Program-made: the position numbers and the translations under genes | The notes under the pieces: model-generated | Seen by the model: only the letters and a program-made list of their open reading frames with translations | Told to the model about the DNA's origin: nothing | Database searches by the model: none | Assembly: GCF_014202995.1 (NCBI RefSeq) | Contig: NZ_JACHIA010000020.1 | Coordinates: 1 to 64,000, forward strand | DNA from: Longimicrobium terrae | GTDB lineage: Bacteria; Gemmatimonadota; Gemmatimonadetes; Longimicrobiales; Longimicrobiaceae | Length of the DNA stretch: 64,000 nucleotides | Direction of reading: 5' to 3' | Shown here: one piece after another, positions 29,645 through 38,602 of the stretch | Layout: every line of letters starts with the position of its first letter | How positions within the stretch are numbered: position 1 is the first letter of the stretch

Positions 29645-30034
29645 TCAGAACTCGCTGTCCAGGAACACGGAGGTGACAACCCAGGATTCAGCAACGGGTC
29701 TGACCGAAACGGACAGCTTTTCAACAGCTCCATCGGACGTGAATGAAAAGAAGGCCAGCATGCGGGAGTCCCGCTTCCCCGGGTACAGACCCCGAAGCTT
29801 CAATCCATTGGCGGCGTCCAACAGCAGCGCGCGACGGCTGCCGTGCAGGCCAGCAAACCGCCTTGGCTGGTCCCCTTGGGACAACCCACGCAGAGTCAGT
29901 GTGTCGCCGCGTGCAGCAGCCCGCAGAAACTCTTTTGTCGTACGTGTGATTTCTTTCCCGTTCCGGGCATGGGGGCTCGCACACCCGGAAAGCAGCAGCA
30001 GGCCCACAATGACTCGCCCAAAACCTGCCCGCAT
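29645..30034 (-). CDS. Small predicted lipoprotein
   Basis: From ATG at 30034 the 129-residue protein begins MRAGFGRVIVGLLLLSGCAS, a clear signal peptide with lipobox LSGC. The body (ITRTTKEFLRAAARGDTLTLRGLS ... KLSVSVRPVAESWVVTSVF) resembles NTF2-like/DUF4440 small domains in size and helix-sheet pattern, but I see no diagnostic residues. A longer start at 30082 is possible. Confidence 0.65.
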   Translation of the reverse strand: MRAGFGRVIVGLLLLSGCASPHARNGKEITRTTKEFLRAAARGDTLTLRGLSQGDQPRRFAGLHGSRRALLLDAANGLKLRGLYPGKRDSRMLAFFSFTSDGAVEKLSVSVRPVAESWVVTSVFLDSEF

Positions 30035-30105
30035 CGCCCAACCTGTGCCGAGGCGCGTGGCGCCGGTGATGAATGCTCTCATGACCGATTCACTTTGAGC
30101 AACGG

Positions 30106-30134
30106 AGCCCGGCACCTCGCGGAGGTGCCGGGCT
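30106..30134 (-). terminator. Hairpin after the membrane-protein gene
   Basis: AGCCCGGCACCTC and complement around GCG, 29 nt past the stop at 30164 on the minus strand. It shares its arm sequence with the terminator at 28798-28837. Confidence 0.7.
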
Positions 30135-30163
30135 TCTCGCATCCGCGGATCTCGATCCACCGT

Positions 30164-30745
30164 TCACCTCGCAAGGCTCCGGCGCACACCCCAGACGAGC
30201 GCCAATACCGGCCAGAGCAGCCACACCGTCCCGAACCCCCACAGGACGATGCCCAGGTGCCGCGGATTCGCGCCGCCCACGTCGGACGCGTAGGAGGCCA
30301 CCCATTCCGCCACCGCGAACAGCCCGGTCCACGCCAGACCCGCGACCGCGACGGGCACCAGCCCGCGCCGGTCCCACGTGTTCTGGCGAAGCGAGAACAC
30401 CGTCACCGCCGCGAGCGGCAGCGCCAGCAGGGCGAACGGGCGAAACCATTCCGGAGCGGCCAGCAGCAGCCGGATGTGCAGCGGCGCCGCGTAGGACTGC
30501 AGGCCGATCATGATCCAGACCCACATGGCGGCCAGCAGCAGCCAGAGTGCGAGCACCCCATTCCTTCGCCCCACGCCCACCACGATCCCGACGATCACCA
30601 GCCATGCGAGCAGACCCGCCAGCGCCTCCACCGCGGGCCTGAACCCGCCAAAGACCGCCGCCACCAACACCAGAACCATCGTCGCGGCCCCCGCCGCCGC
30701 CAGTCCCGCGCGGAGCGCCGGCAGCCGATCTCCGCGACTGCTCAT
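30164..30745 (-). CDS. Multi-pass membrane protein of unknown function
   Basis: 193 residues with about six hydrophobic segments (near 15-34, 38-58, 64-85, 99-116, 130-150 and 165-188). Charged or short loops only, no recognised motif. ATG at 30745; a TTG two codons upstream is also in frame. It stands between a lipoprotein gene and the large metallopeptidase gene. Confidence 0.75.
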   Translation of the reverse strand: MSSRGDRLPALRAGLAAAGAATMVLVLVAAVFGGFRPAVEALAGLLAWLVIVGIVVGVGRRNGVLALWLLLAAMWVWIMIGLQSYAAPLHIRLLLAAPEWFRPFALLALPLAAVTVFSLRQNTWDRRGLVPVAVAGLAWTGLFAVAEWVASYASDVGGANPRHLGIVLWGFGTVWLLWPVLALVWGVRRSLAR

Positions 30746-30937
30746 CTGCAAACCTCGCTTGTCACAGAAGCCTGTGGCCAGTCATGCGGATGGATGAAGT
30801 CCGGCGCCGTACCCGCCGGTTCGCGCAGGTGAAGCCTCACGGCAGTATGGTAACGCTTTCCGCCGTTGTTGCGGCAGATTCATCTGCTCCAGCGGAGAAC
30901 ACACGGCGCCACGCGTGCGATCCATCCACCAAGAAAA

Positions 30938-30967
30938 CGGCCCGCCCGGCGATTGCCGGACGGGCCG
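30938..30967 (-). terminator. Intrinsic terminator of the metallopeptidase gene
   Basis: Stem of about 13 bp with one mismatch or G-T pair, 46 nt past the stop at 31014; on the minus strand it is followed by TTTTCTT. A second imperfect hairpin lies at about 30978-31012. Confidence 0.85.
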
Positions 30968-31013
30968 ATTTGAGGAGCCGGTCGCGCGGCCGGAGCCGCG
31001 CGATCGACCGGGA

Positions 31014-33452
31014 CTACTTGGTGCGCACGATCGACAGCGCGAACGGAGTCGTGGGCGCAACGCCGCCCGACAGCGCCGTCACCTTGCCGAACTTGCTGGC
31101 ACCCACGCTGAACCGCTGGTACGTGGTGCCGCCGCCGGCCGAGTGGTTCACCGTGAGCGGCACTCCGCTGGTGAGCGCACGCACCTGCAGCGAGTAGCTT
31201 CCGTACAGGATCTGGTGCATCGACCGGAAGTTCCAGCTGGGAATCGTGTAGATCGGCGAAACCCCGGTGACGGCGTCGTCCGTGTACATGGCCGCATCGA
31301 AGTCGCGCACCCACTCCTGCGGGCTCACACCCAGCACGGTGGCCAGGTTGGTGAGGCCGGCCTGCTGCGAGTTGGACAGATCGTACCACAGGGTGGCGTC
31401 CGAGGCGTTCTTGCGGTCAGCCGCGTACCGCAGGAAGGCCCACACGGCGCCGCGCGTGGCCAGAACGTCGTTGCCCTTGAAGGCGCCCGACGTGTCGGGG
31501 CGCTGCATCCACGTCCGCAGGCGGCCGAAGTTGGCGCTGGCGTACGTGTTGTACGCGGCCACCCGCTTGCTGTTGAGCTGAATGCCCGACACCGCGTTGG
31601 TGCCCGCCGCCACGTTCTGCCGCGGCGACATTCCGGACGCGCGGTAGAACATCAGTTCCTCGGCGATGTGGCTGAGGCCCTCGTTCAGCCACACGCTCTC
31701 GTACTGCGTGAAGCCGTCGTTCACGTACATGCGGCGCGACGCGTTGGTCAGGTGCTGCAGCTCGTGGGCGATGGTGCCCACCGTGCCGCCACGGACGTAG
31801 CTCACCGTCCGCACGTTGCTGTTCACCACCCCCGTGGGATCCGGCACCAGCATGTAGAACATTTCGCCCTCGTTGCTCAGCGTGCACGAGCCGGGGGCCG
31901 AGCTGTACAGGTCGCGGGCCGAGAAGTAGCCGGCCACGACGGACGACGACGCGGGGGGCGAAAGCTCGTTCACCGCGCGGGTGTAGAAGGCGATCACGCG
32001 GCCGTTCTCGTCCAGGTCCGCCGGCGCGCCGAAGGCGACGGAGTCCGTGGCGTACACCAGCGTGTCGAACTCCATCGCGATGCTGTCGTACTGCGCCGTG
32101 GTGAAGCCGCCCGCCGGGTTCGACGTGTCGGACACGATGATGATGTGCTGGCCGACGGAGCGCACCATGCCCGCGCGGTCGCCGCGCGTTCCGCTGCAGC
32201 CGCTGACGGTGTTCAGGTTCATGATGTCGCCCACCGTCGGCACGCCGATGGTGATGTTGCGGCGCGCTCCGCCCGTGCGGGCGCCACGGCGAACCAGCGA
32301 CGAAGGCTTGCGCATCACCGTGGACACGTCGCGCAGGTCACGCTCCATCATGGAGATGTGCAGATCCTCGTTCTGCTGCAGCGCGGCGTCGGACGTGGCG
32401 TTCAGGCGCGGCAGGCCGCCCGGAAGCAGCGACGGCGACGGCGGGCCGGTGACGGCGCCCGTTCCCGTAGCGGTGACCGTGAGCGAAAGCGCGCCCGAGG
32501 TGGCCAGGTTCACCGGCATGTACGTGAACTCGGCGCCGGCGCCGCCGCCCGCGATGCACAGGTTGGACGCGCCGGGCATGGTGGTGGAGACCACTTCGCC
32601 CACGGCCAGGTTGTAGCACACCGCCACGGGGATGGAGGCGGTGCGCGACCCCGACACGGCCGAGATCAGCGTGCTGCCCGGGGCCACGGCGGTGATGACG
32701 CCGCTGGCGTCCACGGTGGCCACGCCGGTGTTGCTGCTGGACCACGTGACCGACTGGTTGGCCTCCGGGTTGTTCACCACGTTGTACACCGTGGCCGACA
32801 CCTTCACCGTGTCCGAGGCCACCAGCGTGTCGCGCGAGCGCGCCAGCGTGATGAAGCCCTCGGGGTACTGCACCTGCGCGCGGACATACACTTTGAACAC
32901 GAAGCCCGTCGCGCCGCCGGACACCTGGAACTGCCAGTTCTTGGCCGGGGACACTTCATTCTGCGACAGCACCTCGTCGTACTGGAAGTACGGCTGGTTC
33001 TCGCCGGTGAAGTCGTCGCTGCCGGTGGCGTTGAACACCGACACCGAGCCCGCGCCCGTGGAAGTGGGACCCTGGTGAAAGAATACCTTGATGGCTTCCG
33101 GATCCAGCGTGGTGCCGTTGGTGGTGCCCAGCGACTGCATCAGCAGGTTCTGCACGGTGGCGTCAAAGCTGAAGATGCCCGTGCCCTCGTCGTTGGAGAG
33201 GTTGCTGGCCTGCAGCTTCACGTACGTGTTCTGGTTGCCCACGATCACCGCGGCGCTGCCGGCGCCGGTGGGGGCGGACGGCGTGCAGCCGAAGGTGGCC
33301 GTCGGCTTGACGGTGACCTTGCAGTCCAGCGCCACCACGGTCGAGGGCGTGGTGGGGCGGGTTTCCGGAGTGAGCGGGCCGCCGTCACTGTCGCACGCGG
33401 CGAGCACGGCGAGCAGCAATCCGGCGCAGGTGAGGCGCGTGGATCGAATCAT
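31014..33452 (-). CDS. Large exported metallopeptidase-like lipoprotein with an Ig-like domain (M30-like)
   Basis: 812 residues. Signal peptide with lipobox VLAAC (about 17-21); an Ig-like BIG2 domain around 215-265 (VNNPEANQSVTWSSSNTGVATVDASGVITAVAPG); and a zinc-protease region near 580-620 with HELQH and, about 30 residues on, WLNEGLSHIAEEL, the layout of gluzincin-type M30 hyicolysin peptidases. Expected to sit on the cell surface or periplasm. Its substrate is unknown. A sigma-70-type promoter lies 74-103 nt upstream, and a T-tract terminator follows, so it is its own transcription unit. Confidence 0.8.
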   Translation of the reverse strand: MIRSTRLTCAGLLLAVLAACDSDGGPLTPETRPTTPSTVVALDCKVTVKPTATFGCTPSAPTGAGSAAVIVGNQNTYVKLQASNLSNDEGTGIFSFDATVQNLLMQSLGTTNGTTLDPEAIKVFFHQGPTSTGAGSVSVFNATGSDDFTGENQPYFQYDEVLSQNEVSPAKNWQFQVSGGATGFVFKVYVRAQVQYPEGFITLARSRDTLVASDTVKVSATVYNVVNNPEANQSVTWSSSNTGVATVDASGVITAVAPGSTLISAVSGSRTASIPVAVCYNLAVGEVVSTTMPGASNLCIAGGGAGAEFTYMPVNLATSGALSLTVTATGTGAVTGPPSPSLLPGGLPRLNATSDAALQQNEDLHISMMERDLRDVSTVMRKPSSLVRRGARTGGARRNITIGVPTVGDIMNLNTVSGCSGTRGDRAGMVRSVGQHIIIVSDTSNPAGGFTTAQYDSIAMEFDTLVYATDSVAFGAPADLDENGRVIAFYTRAVNELSPPASSSVVAGYFSARDLYSSAPGSCTLSNEGEMFYMLVPDPTGVVNSNVRTVSYVRGGTVGTIAHELQHLTNASRRMYVNDGFTQYESVWLNEGLSHIAEELMFYRASGMSPRQNVAAGTNAVSGIQLNSKRVAAYNTYASANFGRLRTWMQRPDTSGAFKGNDVLATRGAVWAFLRYAADRKNASDATLWYDLSNSQQAGLTNLATVLGVSPQEWVRDFDAAMYTDDAVTGVSPIYTIPSWNFRSMHQILYGSYSLQVRALTSGVPLTVNHSAGGGTTYQRFSVGASKFGKVTALSGGVAPTTPFALSIVRTK

Positions 33453-33526
33453 GTCCGAATGGGGATCGGCGTGGACGGGAAGATGCCGCGCGGAGGTGGG
33501 ATGGGAAACCGCGGCGGAACCCGGCT

Positions 33527-33555
33527 AATGTATCGAGGAACCCTGATCCCGTCAA
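33527..33555 (-). promoter_or_regulatory. Sigma-70-type promoter of the metallopeptidase gene
   Basis: On the minus strand TTGACG (-35, at 33555-33550) and TACATT (-10, at 33532-33527) are 17 nt apart. The transcript would start near 33520, giving a leader of about 68 nt. Confidence 0.75.
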
Positions 33556-33860
33556 CTGTCGCAGATCGCGAGGCAGATGCTCAGGCTCTTGCTACCAAAG
33601 GGCTTGGCGGTTCCTGAGCGGTGGCGCAACGTATCAGTGAAGCCCTGCCGCCCGGTCACGGGCAGATGACGGAGCCGCTCCCGCCCTCGCGGGCCGCACC
33701 GGGCCGGATGCGCCAATCCCGCACGCGCCGCGTCGGCAAACGGTGGGAATTGTTTCTACCGGATGCGCCGGCACACGAGCGCATGAAACGCCCGGATCGC
33801 GCGCACGGCGGGCCGTGACGTGTTGATTCTTGTAAAAAAGCCGGAGGGGAGAAAACGGAA

Positions 33861-33894
33861 GCGGCCCGCCCCACGGTCATGTGGAGCGGGCCGC
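33861..33894 (-). terminator. Terminator of tRNA-Leu
   Basis: Fourteen-bp arms (GCGGCCCGCCCCAC and its complement with one G-T pair) around GGTCAT, 5 nt past the tRNA; on the minus strand followed by TTCCGTTTTC. Confidence 0.85.
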
Positions 33895-33898
33895 CTGA

Positions 33899-33981
33899 TG
33901 CCCGGAGTGGGACTCGAACCCACAAACCCTCACGGGTGGCAGATTTTGAGTCTGCTGCGTATGCCATTTCGCCATCCGGGC
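33899..33981 (-). tRNA. tRNA-Leu (anticodon CAA)
   Basis: On the minus strand the acceptor arms GCCCGGA and TCCGGGC pair, the anticodon stem GCAGA/TCTGC encloses loop CTCAAAA (anticodon CAA), a long variable arm follows (class II tRNA, as expected for Leu), and the T arm reads GTGGG-TTCGAGT-CCCAC. The CCA end is not encoded. Reads TTG codons. Confidence 0.96.
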
Positions 33982-33994
33982 CCGCGGCGCAAAA

Positions 33995-34759
33995 CTAACG
34001 CGGAGCCGGCGCGGAATCAACCAGTCCCGCCGCGGGCGGCGCGTCCAGCAGTTGCAGCGCGTACACGGCCCGGCGCAGGGCGCGGATGCTGTCTCCCCCG
34101 GCCAGCCCTTCGCGGGCGCCGGCCAGCAACCGGCGCGCGCGGGCCCCGTTCTGCCCCGCCCCGCCGGCGGCCAGCCGCGCCTCGGCGCTGGCCAGCAGCC
34201 GCAGCCCCACCGCCATGGGCCCCTGCCCCCGCGCGGCCACCGTTCCCCGCGCAATCAGCAGCACGGCGGCGGAGGTGTCGCGGGCGGAAAGCGCCGCGCG
34301 GGCGGAATCCGCGCGCGCCGCCACAGAGACAGCGGCGGAATCCAGCGCGGGGTAGCGGCCGTGCTCCATCCGCTCACGGGCGCGGTCCGTCCACGCGTCC
34401 AGCGCGGCCAGCGGCTCCAGCACCCGGCGCGGGTCCGGAGCGCGGCTCACCGAACCGGCCGCCAGGAGCAGCGCCTGGTCTTCCATCGCCAGCGCCTCCT
34501 CCACCCGCCCCGCGGCACGCGCCCGGCCGGCGGCGGCGTGCAGCCCGCGCACCCCGTCCCGCGCCGGCGACCCGGGCGCGGCGTAGCGCAGCCAGGTGTC
34601 CGCGCGCGCCATGCCCACGGGCTCGGCCACGGCCACCCACTCGGTGCCGCCCGCGAACTGCACATACGAGCCGGGCCCGGTGGGGCCGTCCTGGCAGGCG
34701 GCCAGCGCCAGCAGGGGGGCCAGCGCCAGAAGCAATCGCGAACGGAGGGGGTTGGGCAT
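33995..34759 (-). CDS. Predicted lipoprotein, alpha-helical, unknown function
   Basis: From ATG at 34759: signal peptide PLRSRLLLALAPLLALAAC with the lipobox LAAC, then a 230-residue body made almost entirely of Ala/Arg/Leu-rich helices with no recognisable family. Adjacent to tRNA-Leu and divergent from the TetR gene. Confidence 0.7.
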   Translation of the reverse strand: MPNPLRSRLLLALAPLLALAACQDGPTGPGSYVQFAGGTEWVAVAEPVGMARADTWLRYAAPGSPARDGVRGLHAAAGRARAAGRVEEALAMEDQALLLAAGSVSRAPDPRRVLEPLAALDAWTDRARERMEHGRYPALDSAAVSVAARADSARAALSARDTSAAVLLIARGTVAARGQGPMAVGLRLLASAEARLAAGGAGQNGARARRLLAGAREGLAGGDSIRALRRAVYALQLLDAPPAAGLVDSAPAPR

Positions 34760-34853
34760 GCGGCGGGATTCGGGGGGACCACGGCCGTACGGGGGAGAAC
34801 CGCAAGCTATACGAAGTCGTGACAGATGGTCAAGCGGAAGCCGGCCGGCGTGC

Positions 34854-34883
34854 TTGACACCGTTTCCGCGCGCGGGATAGGTT
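34854..34883 (+). promoter_or_regulatory. Sigma-70-type promoter upstream of the TetR gene
   Basis: TTGACA at 34854-34859 and TAGGTT at 34878-34883, 18 nt apart. The transcript would start near 34890, only about 12 nt before the ATG at 34902. Confidence 0.65.
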
Positions 34884-34901
34884 AGCGGACGGACGTTCGA
34901 C

Positions 34902-35573
34902 ATGCCCGACCCGGAGGCCACACGCTCGATGACGGACGAGAGAAGCGCGTACGACGAAAAGCTGGAAAGCATTCTTCGCACCGCCGCGCAGATCTTTGCG
35001 GAGAAGGGCTACCACCAGGCCAGCATCCGCGACATCGCCCGGGCCACGGGGGTCAGCCTATCGGGGCTGTACTACTACTTCAACAGCAAGGAAGAGCTTC
35101 TCTTCCTCATCCAGGACCACGCGTTCGGAACGCTGCTGGACCACCTGGAGCGGCTGCTGGACGGCGTGGCCGAGCCGCACCGCCGGCTGCGGCTGCTGAT
35201 GGAGAACCACCTGCGTTACTTCGTCGCCAACACGGCGGAGATGAAGGTGCTTTCGCACGAGGCCGAGGCGCTCACGGGCGACTTCCGCCGCCGGGTGAAC
35301 GCCAAGAAGCGCAGGCTGACCGAGACGGCCATGCAGATCCTGCAGGAGATCCGCCCGGCCGGCGACCTGGATGCGCGCGTGGCGACCTTTGCCATGTTCG
35401 GGATGATGAACTGGCTGTACAACTGGCACCGCGCCGAGCGCGACGTGCCGGTGGACCGCATCGTGGACGACATGTACCGCATCTTCGTGGAGGGCTACGC
35501 GCCCGACAACGCCGCGGTGCCGGCGCTGGCGCGCGAAACCTCTCCCGGCGAAGAGCGCCCGTCCATCTGGTAG
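34902..35573 (+). CDS. TetR-family transcriptional regulator
   Basis: 223 residues. An N-terminal helix-turn-helix (IFAEKGYHQASIRDIARATGVSLSGLYYYFNSKEELL) at about 30-66 is followed by an all-helical ligand domain. It lies upstream of the acyl-CoA catabolic genes on the same strand, so it probably represses them and responds to an acyl-CoA, as FadR/PaaR-type TetR regulators do; that is inference. ATG at 34902 or, alternatively, ATG at 34929. Confidence 0.9.
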   Translation: MPDPEATRSMTDERSAYDEKLESILRTAAQIFAEKGYHQASIRDIARATGVSLSGLYYYFNSKEELLFLIQDHAFGTLLDHLERLLDGVAEPHRRLRLLMENHLRYFVANTAEMKVLSHEAEALTGDFRRRVNAKKRRLTETAMQILQEIRPAGDLDARVATFAMFGMMNWLYNWHRAERDVPVDRIVDDMYRIFVEGYAPDNAAVPALARETSPGEERPSIW

Positions 35574-35645
35574 CGCCGCGCACTCGTGCGCGGCGCCGCC
35601 GATTTTGTCATTTTCGCTAACTTTCTTTGAACCGGAGCAGACCTG

Positions 35646-36473
35646 ATGGCCACGCTGTCCGCTGACGTGCCGACCGAGACCCAGACGCTGGTGCACTACG
35701 AGGTGAGCGACGGCGTCGCCCTGTTCACCCTGGACGATCCCCCGGCCAACACGTACACGCACGAGATGATGCGCCAGATCGACGCGGCCATCCTGCGCGC
35801 GCGGTTCGACGCCACGGTGGACGTGATCGTGATCACGGGCAAGGGCGACAAGTTCTTCTGCGCCGGCGCCAACATCAACATGCTGCAGAAGGCCGATCCC
35901 ACCTGGAAGTACTACTTCTGCCTGCACGCCAACGAGACGCTGCTCAAGCTGGAGCACACGCCCAAGCTGGTGATCGCGGCGCTCAACGGCCACACGGTGG
36001 GCGGCGGGCTGGAGATCGCCATGGCGGCGGACCTGCGCATCGCGCGGCGCGGCGCCGGCAAGATCGGCCTTCCCGAGGTGGCGCTGGGCGTGCTTCCGGG
36101 CACGGGCGGCACGCAGCGCCTGACCAAGCTGGTGGGCACCAGCAAGGCCATTGAGCTGATGGTTCAGGGCAACAACCTGGACTTTGACCAGGCCGCGGCC
36201 ATGGGCATCGTGAACCAGGTGCTGGATTCGGAAAGCCGCGACGGCTTCCTGGAGCAGGTGATGGCGTACGCCAAGCAGTTCACCCGCCCCAACAAGGCGA
36301 CGTTCGCGGTGGGCAACATCAAGCGTTCCTGCCAGAGCGGCGCGGAACTGCCGCTGGAGCAGGGTCTGGCGCTGGAGCGCGAACTGCAGGCGCTGCTGTT
36401 CAACTCGTCGGACGCCAAGGAAGGGCTGAACGCCTACGTGGAGAAGCGCACGCCGCACTTCACCGGCAAGTAA
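35646..36473 (+). CDS. Enoyl-CoA hydratase/isomerase (crotonase family)
   Basis: 275 residues. GGGLEIAMAADLRIA and GLPEVALGVLPGTGGTQRL carry the two catalytic Glu of hydratases; the oxyanion-hole segment FCAGANI is present. Adds water to 2-enoyl-CoA in beta-oxidation or phenylacetate catabolism. ATG at 35646 follows GGAG by 8 nt. A T-tract terminator follows it, so it may be expressed separately from the later genes. Confidence 0.93.
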   Translation: MATLSADVPTETQTLVHYEVSDGVALFTLDDPPANTYTHEMMRQIDAAILRARFDATVDVIVITGKGDKFFCAGANINMLQKADPTWKYYFCLHANETLLKLEHTPKLVIAALNGHTVGGGLEIAMAADLRIARRGAGKIGLPEVALGVLPGTGGTQRLTKLVGTSKAIELMVQGNNLDFDQAAAMGIVNQVLDSESRDGFLEQVMAYAKQFTRPNKATFAVGNIKRSCQSGAELPLEQGLALERELQALLFNSSDAKEGLNAYVEKRTPHFTGK

Positions 36474-36489
36474 GCTCGGGGAAAGGAAC

Positions 36490-36526
36490 GGGGCCGGGCT
36501 GCGGGTGGCCCGGCCTCGTTTTCGTT
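36490..36526 (+). terminator. Intrinsic terminator of the hydratase gene
   Basis: Ten-bp arms (GGGGCCGGGC with GCCCGGCCTC, one G-T pair) around TGCGGGTG, followed by TTTTCGTTT. Confidence 0.85.
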
Positions 36527-36807
36527 TGGGGGATGAAGGGCAGGAGGGTTGTTGGAGGCGGGTGGTCTGGTGCGCGAAGCGGAGGTGGACGCGTGCTCAC
36601 GCTGTCTTGAGCGAATGAATCCGCCGCTCAAACCGCGGGAACCCCGACACCAGCCGCTGGCGCGTCCGGTTCGGGGCTTCAACCGCACCGGGGCCGACGG
36701 TTCCGGTGTGAAGTCTCCCCTCTCCGTGCGGCTGTTTGCACGCGGAGGGGCCGGGTGAGGGCAAGCTTCGGGCGCACACCGCGCCTCGTCGCCCGCGCCG
36801 GACAGCT

Positions 36808-36835
36808 CCCCCTCTCCCGCTTGCGGGAGAGGGGG
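36808..36835. repeat. REP-like palindrome
   Basis: CCCCCTCTCCCGC-TT-GCGGGAGAGGGGG, perfect 13-bp arms. Shares its CCTCTCCCGC core with the hairpin at 18243-18275 and is followed by GGGGGGAGAGGGG, a further partial copy. Confidence 0.75.
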
Positions 36836-37019
36836 CTGGGGGGAGAGGGGTGCCTCAGCATGCGGCTGGCACGGTCGATCCCGGCTTTTGTCGCCCGGAC
36901 GAGATCCCGCCCGCTGGTGGCTCGCGGCGGTCCGGCGCAGTACTATCGTGTCCATCATCGCGAAACAATCACCCCGCTTCGGCGGGACGGCAGTCTGGCA
37001 CGTTCAAACACACGGGAAC

Positions 37020-38489
37020 ATGAGCGATACGGCGACGCTGGAGATTCAGCCGGGACGGCTGTTCATCGGGGGCGAGTGGCAGGACGCCGCCTCGGGCAGG
37101 ACGTTCGACACCATCAACCCCGCCACCGCCGAGACGCTGACGCAGGTGGCCGAGGGCGGCGCCGCGGACGTGGACCGCGCCGCGCACGCCGCCCGCGAAG
37201 CGTTTGAGAGCGACTCGTGGCAGAAGCTGGATGCCCGCAAGCGCGGCCGCCTGCTGTACGCCATTGCCGACGCCATGGAGGAGCGCGCCGACGAGCTCGC
37301 CCGGCTGGAAACGATGGACAACGGCAAGCCCGTGCGCGAGGCGCGGATGATCGACATCAAGGAGTCGATCGACTGCTTCCGCTACTACGCCGGCTGGGCC
37401 GACAAGATCGACGGCGACGTGATCCCCGTCCCCGGCCCCTACCTGAACTACACGCGGCGGGAACCGGTGGGCGTGTGCGGCGCCATCATCCCGTGGAACT
37501 ACCCGCTGCAGATGGCCGCGTGGAAGGTGGCCCCCGCCCTGGCCTGCGGAAACGCCGTCATCCTCAAGCCCGCCGAGCAGACGTCGCTGACCGCGCTGGA
37601 ACTGGCGCGCATCGCCTCGTCCGCCGGGCTCCCCGCGGGGATCCTGAACGTGGTCACCGGCTTTGGCGAGGACGCCGGCGCCGCGCTGGTCGCCCATCCG
37701 CAGGTGGACAAGATCGCGTTTACCGGCAGCACGGCGGTGGGCAAGATCATCCAGCGGCAGGCGGCTGACACGCTCAAGCGCGTTTCGCTGGAGCTGGGCG
37801 GCAAGAGCCCCAACATCGTCCTGGAAGACGCCGACGTGGACGCGGCCGTGCGCGGCGCCAGCATGGCCATCTTCTACAACACCGGCCAGGCCTGCACCGC
37901 CGGTTCGCGCCTGCTCGTCCATGAGAGCATCCGCGACGAGTTCGTGGAAAAGCTGCTGAAGCGCGCCGCAGGCTTCGTTCCGGGCGACCCGCTGGATCCC
38001 AAGACGCGCCTGGGGCCGCTGGTTTCGCAGGAGCAGATGGACCGGGTGATGGGCTACATCGAACAGGGCAAGAACGAAGGCGGCAACCTGCTGATGGGCG
38101 GCGACCGCGTGGAGGTGAACGGCAAGGCGGGCTACTTCATCAACCCGACCATCTTTGGCGACGTCACCTCGCGCATGACCATCGCCTGCGAGGAGATCTT
38201 CGGGCCGGTGCTGGCCGTGCAGACCTTTTCCGACATGGACGAGGCGCTGGAGATCGGCAACAGCACGGAGTACGGGCTGGCCGCCGCCGTGTGGACCAAG
38301 GACGTCCGCAAGGCGCACGTGGCCGCGCACCGGCTGCGCGCCGGCACGGTGTGGATCAACACGTACCACAACCTGGACACCGCGTCGCCCTTCGGCGGCT
38401 ACAAGCAGTCCGGGTACGGCCGCGAACTGGGCCGCCACGCGCTGGACCTGTACACGCAGGTCAAGAGCGTGTGGGTGAATCTGGGATAA
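37020..38489 (+). CDS. Aldehyde dehydrogenase (NAD(P)-dependent)
   Basis: 489 residues. NTGQACTAGSRLL holds the catalytic Cys, SLELGGKSPNIVL the general-base Glu, and FTGSTAVGK the NAD-binding loop. Full-length ALDH superfamily member of the broad betaine/phenylacetaldehyde type; the substrate is not certain. In this context it could oxidise an aldehyde feeding the acyl-CoA pathway. It lacks the MaoC-like hydratase domain of PaaZ. ATG at 37020 opens the conserved N-terminus. Confidence 0.93.
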   Translation: MSDTATLEIQPGRLFIGGEWQDAASGRTFDTINPATAETLTQVAEGGAADVDRAAHAAREAFESDSWQKLDARKRGRLLYAIADAMEERADELARLETMDNGKPVREARMIDIKESIDCFRYYAGWADKIDGDVIPVPGPYLNYTRREPVGVCGAIIPWNYPLQMAAWKVAPALACGNAVILKPAEQTSLTALELARIASSAGLPAGILNVVTGFGEDAGAALVAHPQVDKIAFTGSTAVGKIIQRQAADTLKRVSLELGGKSPNIVLEDADVDAAVRGASMAIFYNTGQACTAGSRLLVHESIRDEFVEKLLKRAAGFVPGDPLDPKTRLGPLVSQEQMDRVMGYIEQGKNEGGNLLMGGDRVEVNGKAGYFINPTIFGDVTSRMTIACEEIFGPVLAVQTFSDMDEALEIGNSTEYGLAAAVWTKDVRKAHVAAHRLRAGTVWINTYHNLDTASPFGGYKQSGYGRELGRHALDLYTQVKSVWVNLG

Positions 38490-38491
38490 CG

Positions 38492-38530
38492 GAAGTGCGT
38501 GAGTGCTGGGTGCGTCAGTGCGTGAGTGCT
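38492..38530 (+). repeat. Dispersed GTGCGTGAGTGCG-type repeat, copy c
   Basis: GAAGTGCGTGAGTGCTGG then GTGCGTCAGTGCGTGAGTGC, starting 2 nt after the aldehyde dehydrogenase stop, same direction as that gene. Confidence 0.85.
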
Positions 38531-38602
38531 GCGTCCCAGGTTCAAGTGCCCAGTGCCGGTTTCGGCGCTGGGCACTCGGTCTTACTTTGCGGGAGCGATT
38601 GG

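Larger units (their letters stand above)
33453..33898. other. Intergenic region without a protein gene
   Basis: 446 bp between the metallopeptidase start and tRNA-Leu. It contains the metallopeptidase promoter (33527-33555) and the tRNA terminator (33861-33894). I see no other gene; short frames here lack ribosome sites. Confidence 0.6.
36474..37019. other. Noncoding gap holding a terminator and repeats
   Basis: 546 bp between the hydratase and aldehyde dehydrogenase genes. It contains a terminator (36490-36526), one diverged copy of the GCGAAT-type hairpin repeat near 36612, an imperfect palindrome at about 36717-36752 and a perfect one at 36808-36835. I find no supported gene. Confidence 0.6.

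Noticed and set aside
30915-33617. A 900-codon frame opposite the M30-like gene
   Set aside because: Shadow frame; Val/His/Arg-rich translation typical of antisense GC-rich DNA.
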